From Owenia fusiformis (lineage: Eukaryota > Annelida > Polychaeta > Sabellida > Oweniidae): a stretch of DNA of 64,000 nt. Where the stretch lies: contig CAIIXF020000008.1 of NCBI GenBank assembly GCA_903813345.2, positions 6,025,341 through 6,089,340 of the forward strand. The letters are read 5' to 3'. Both the position numbers and the translations under genes were made by a program. The notes beneath the pieces are model-generated. The model saw nothing but the letters and a program-made list of their open reading frames with translations, had not been told where the DNA came from and did no database searches. Positions 62,801 to 64,000 of the stretch are shown one piece after another. Each line of letters begins with the position of its first letter. Positions within the stretch are counted from its first letter, which is position 1.

Positions 62801-63722
62801 CATATATTCATTTAACATTAAGTCAGTTGGACTTGGGACTCTGAAAAGTGTTCCACTTATGAGGTGTTCCACTTATAGAGGTTCATTTAACATTAAGTCA
62901 GTTGAACTTGGGACTCTAAAAAGTGTTCCACTTATGAGGTGTTCCACATAGAGAGGTTCATTTAACATTAAGTCAGTTGGACTTGGGACTCTAAAAAGTG
63001 TCCCACTTCTGGAGGTGTTCCACTTTACAATGTTTTACTGTATAGAAAATCAAGTAAACTCACCATGATTACTATGCAGTCCATCAATGAAAGACTGCAC
63101 CATGGGAGATAACACAGGTGGCGTTGTCTCTCCAAATGATGACCCATTCTGCACCGCAGTCACACCACTATCGTGATCACTTGTGATATGTGTTGGCTGA
63201 CTAAATGCCACATGGGCTCGCTCTAAAAGCACAGCCAGCTGTGACTCATCTGGGTTATAATGAGTGGTAGTTGGTCTGCTTTTCTGGCCACTGTCATACT
63301 TACTCCTATAAAGAGTAATGTTGATGTTGATTGCAATCACCATATATTCGATACATTGGCAAACATTTTGTTAAGATAGGAGTCAAAACTTTACCTTATA
63401 TTAAATCTAATAGTATTATGTAAAGGGTGGGTAAGTATTTTACAGTCTCCCCTAACTTCTTAAGACTACATATTTTTTAGGCTCAGAGCTATATTTACAT
63501 TAAAAAGGTTTAGGTAGATCATTAGGAGTAGTACTAACAAAATATGCATGGTACATATAATTCCTTAAGGTCATACCTAAGTTCCCCACTGATAGCCCCA
63601 TGTTTCTCTAACTCCTCCAGTAAGACATCTCTCTCATACTTTAAGTGCTGCACCTGCTCTTTGAGGCTCTGCTGGGACTCACTGGTTACCTTCAGCTGGC
63701 TCACTACTCCTCCAAACTCAGT
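50640..63722 (-). CDS. RhoGEF with coiled coil and DH domain, no PH domain seen; 5' end off window
   Basis: Exons on the minus strand: 63722-63577, 63305-63064, 62534-62353, 61760-61631, 61249-61120, 60718-60580, 60306-60199, 59865-59770, 59452-59301, 53755-53633, 53215-52112 and a last exon, 50805-50640. All borders are AG/GT and phases agree; about 905 residues are visible. The first exon is coiled coil (LKEQVQHLKYERDVLLEELE). Exons at 61.2-59.3 kb encode the DH domain: CR1 IARDLLESERKYCSALWAIQ and CR3 LVSPIKRIPQYVLIMQQLLK. DH domains exchange GDP for GTP on Rho-family GTPases. A PH domain normally follows, but the DH exon joins the next exon (QSNSMKSGSSGYDP) in phase. The tail of about 425 residues is disordered, Ser/Gln-rich, then strongly basic (RRKELRRKKKEKQRQ, KNLFNRKR). 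Coiled coil plus DH without PH resembles ARHGEF33, but I cannot confirm that. Confidence 0.85.
51715..51922 (-). CDS. candidate alternative last exon of the RhoGEF gene (acidic C-terminus)
   Basis: The donor at 52112 leaves two bases (AG). An acceptor ending CATCCAG at 51923 continues that codon as Arg and opens 68 codons to a TAA at 51717-51715. The sequence begins IVKTRQDTLSESDEDDYE and is very acidic and Ser-rich, ending HLQDFK. The more distal exon 50805-50640 accepts the same phase. The two would give mutually exclusive C-termini of 68 and 54 residues. The polypyrimidine tract is only fair. Confidence 0.5.
53794..53925 (+). repeat. interspersed repeat B, copy 2, next to a RhoGEF exon
   Basis: Lies about 40 bases upstream (in minus-strand sense) of the exon acceptor at 53756. 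The minus frame from an ATG at 53853 inside it runs through the acceptor in the exon's own frame. Confidence 0.7.
54229..54290. promoter_or_regulatory. pair of NRF-1-type sites with CCAAT-like word
   Basis: GCGCATGCGC at 54230-54239 and TGCGCATGCG at 54281-54290, with TTGGTTG between. This matches the NRF-1 consensus and stands out in AT-rich DNA. It could be a cryptic promoter in the RhoGEF intron or part of a repeat. Confidence 0.4.
54666..54960 (-). repeat. copy 1 of an inverted repeat pair in the RhoGEF intron
   Basis: Read on the minus strand, this stretch shares blocks such as GGCACAGTTGCTTT, TTCCACGATTTGTTCCG and CACTATTTATC in the same order with 58800-58990 on the plus strand, with small indels. 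An 81-codon open frame here (54911-54666) begins at TTG, has no upstream support and is probably chance within the repeat. Confidence 0.55.
55407..55915. mobile_element. TTAA-flanked MITE of about 510 bp
   Basis: TTAA occurs at 55407-55410 and 55912-55915. Just inside, the ends are imperfect inverted repeats (left AGAGGCTCTATGCCATAGG; right, reversed, AGATGCATTATGCCATAGG). A TTAA duplication with TIRs is the mark of piggyBac- or Kolobok-type elements. No ORF inside. It lies just upstream of the decayed gene. Confidence 0.75.
56046..58264 (+). pseudogene. decayed gene of an uncharacterised mobile-element-like family, Cys-rich C-terminus
   Basis: Plus-strand blocks in several frames lie in a RhoGEF intron: 56046-56621, 57298-57555, 57561-58160 and 58155-58264. 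The first block has one in-frame TAG (56259-56261) where the related proteins I recall have Trp, and later blocks are offset by frameshifts. The last block is Cys-rich (KCSCKNQC, RCKCLKGN, CLCDGNC), like a CXC/tesmin-type domain. A block with FPIFHAMTGCDTTSGFNGKS matches, from memory, proteins found in many copies in cnidarian and mollusc genomes, so I treat it as repeat-borne. The biochemical role of the family is unknown to me. Confidence 0.65.
58800..58990 (+). repeat. copy 2 of the inverted repeat pair
   Basis: Opposite orientation to the copy at 54.7-54.96 kb. The pair encloses the MITE and the decayed gene. They may be long degenerate ends of one element or two independent insertions. 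A C-run and G-run around CCATGG at about 58800-58832 can form a hairpin. Confidence 0.5.
61349..61454 (+). repeat. dispersed GTCACCAC-flanked repeat, copy 6
   Basis: In a RhoGEF intron; middle part shorter, both end words present. Confidence 0.75.
62735..63040. mobile_element. TA-flanked element with 75-bp internal tandem repeats
   Basis: Ends CAGTAAAACCTGTC and (reversed) CAGTAAAACATTG, each flanked by TA. Inside, a 75-bp unit beginning TCATTTAACATTAAGTCAG repeats at about 62808, 62883 and 62958, each carrying GTGTTCCACTT words. TA duplications with CAG ends suggest a pogo/Tc1-like MITE. It lies in a RhoGEF intron. Confidence 0.75.
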
Positions 63723-64000
63723 CTACAAATATAAAACCACACACTTTGAATATATAAGGATGTCTACCATGTCTACAGTGAGTGCTGTTCCTTGGTGAGT
63801 CCAGATTCTGCTGGGACTCACTGGTTACCTTCAGCTGGCTCACTACTCCTCCAAATTCAGTCTACAAATACAAAACCACACACTTTGAATATATAAGGAT
63901 GTCTACCATGTCTACAGTGAGTGCTGTTCCTTGGTGAGTTCAGATTCTGCTAGGACTCACTTGTTACCTTCAGCTGGCTCACTACGCCTCCAAATTCAGT
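63671..64000. repeat. 139-bp tandem repeat carrying part of a RhoGEF exon, about 2.4 copies
   Basis: The 139-bp unit starts at 63671, 63810 and 63949 and runs into the window edge. Each unit includes the acceptor and first 33 coding bases of the exon at 63722 (TEFGGVVSQLK), plus intron. In copies 2 and 3 the GTAACC after the 33rd base could act as a donor. Confidence 0.85.

Noticed and set aside
62808-63000. Evenly spaced 75-bp repeats resembling a CRISPR array
   Set aside because: The genome is eukaryotic, the whole unit including any spacer repeats, and the array sits inside a TA-flanked element.

Overview
The window looks like nuclear DNA of an animal. It is AT-rich, genes are split into many short exons with GT-AG introns, and introns and spacers are full of small inverted-repeat elements. 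The proteins recognised are animal centrosome, ciliary and signalling proteins. Frequent TACATGTA-type words and the repeat style suggest a mollusc or another lophotrochozoan, but the sequence alone does not fix the taxon.

Layout. (1) About 31 kb down to the left edge, minus strand: the 5' part of a CEP170-like gene. An FHA domain is spread over three exons (13306 to 10301), followed by two low-complexity exons (9482-9259, 6595-5752); the gene runs off the left edge. Upstream of its first FHA exon lie at least three candidate alternative first coding exons (30.7, 24.0 and 18.2 kb), all ending in phase 0. (2) 27200-29507, probably inside the longest CEP170 intron: an intact-looking 2.3-kb transposon with 69-bp perfect terminal inverted repeats and a 5-bp target duplication, holding a candidate 48-aa C2H2 protein. 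(3) 35585-47059, plus strand: a complete 17-exon SDCCAG8 orthologue, 833 aa when spliced. Its introns hold several different MITE-like insertions. (4) 43905-45410, minus strand, nested in an SDCCAG8 intron: an intronless 501-aa protein with a TIR domain and two membrane segments. (5) 50640 to the right edge, minus strand: a RhoGEF with an N-terminal coiled coil, a DH domain and no visible PH domain, with two candidate alternative last exons. Its 5' end lies beyond the window. One 5.5-kb intron contains a decayed mobile-element gene, a TTAA-flanked MITE and an inverted repeat pair.

CEP170 and SDCCAG8 are centrosome/cilium proteins and are divergent neighbours in human (1q43-q44). The same head-to-head order here points to very old linkage. 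The TIR-membrane protein and the small transposon with its zinc-finger ORF are the best candidates for something little described.
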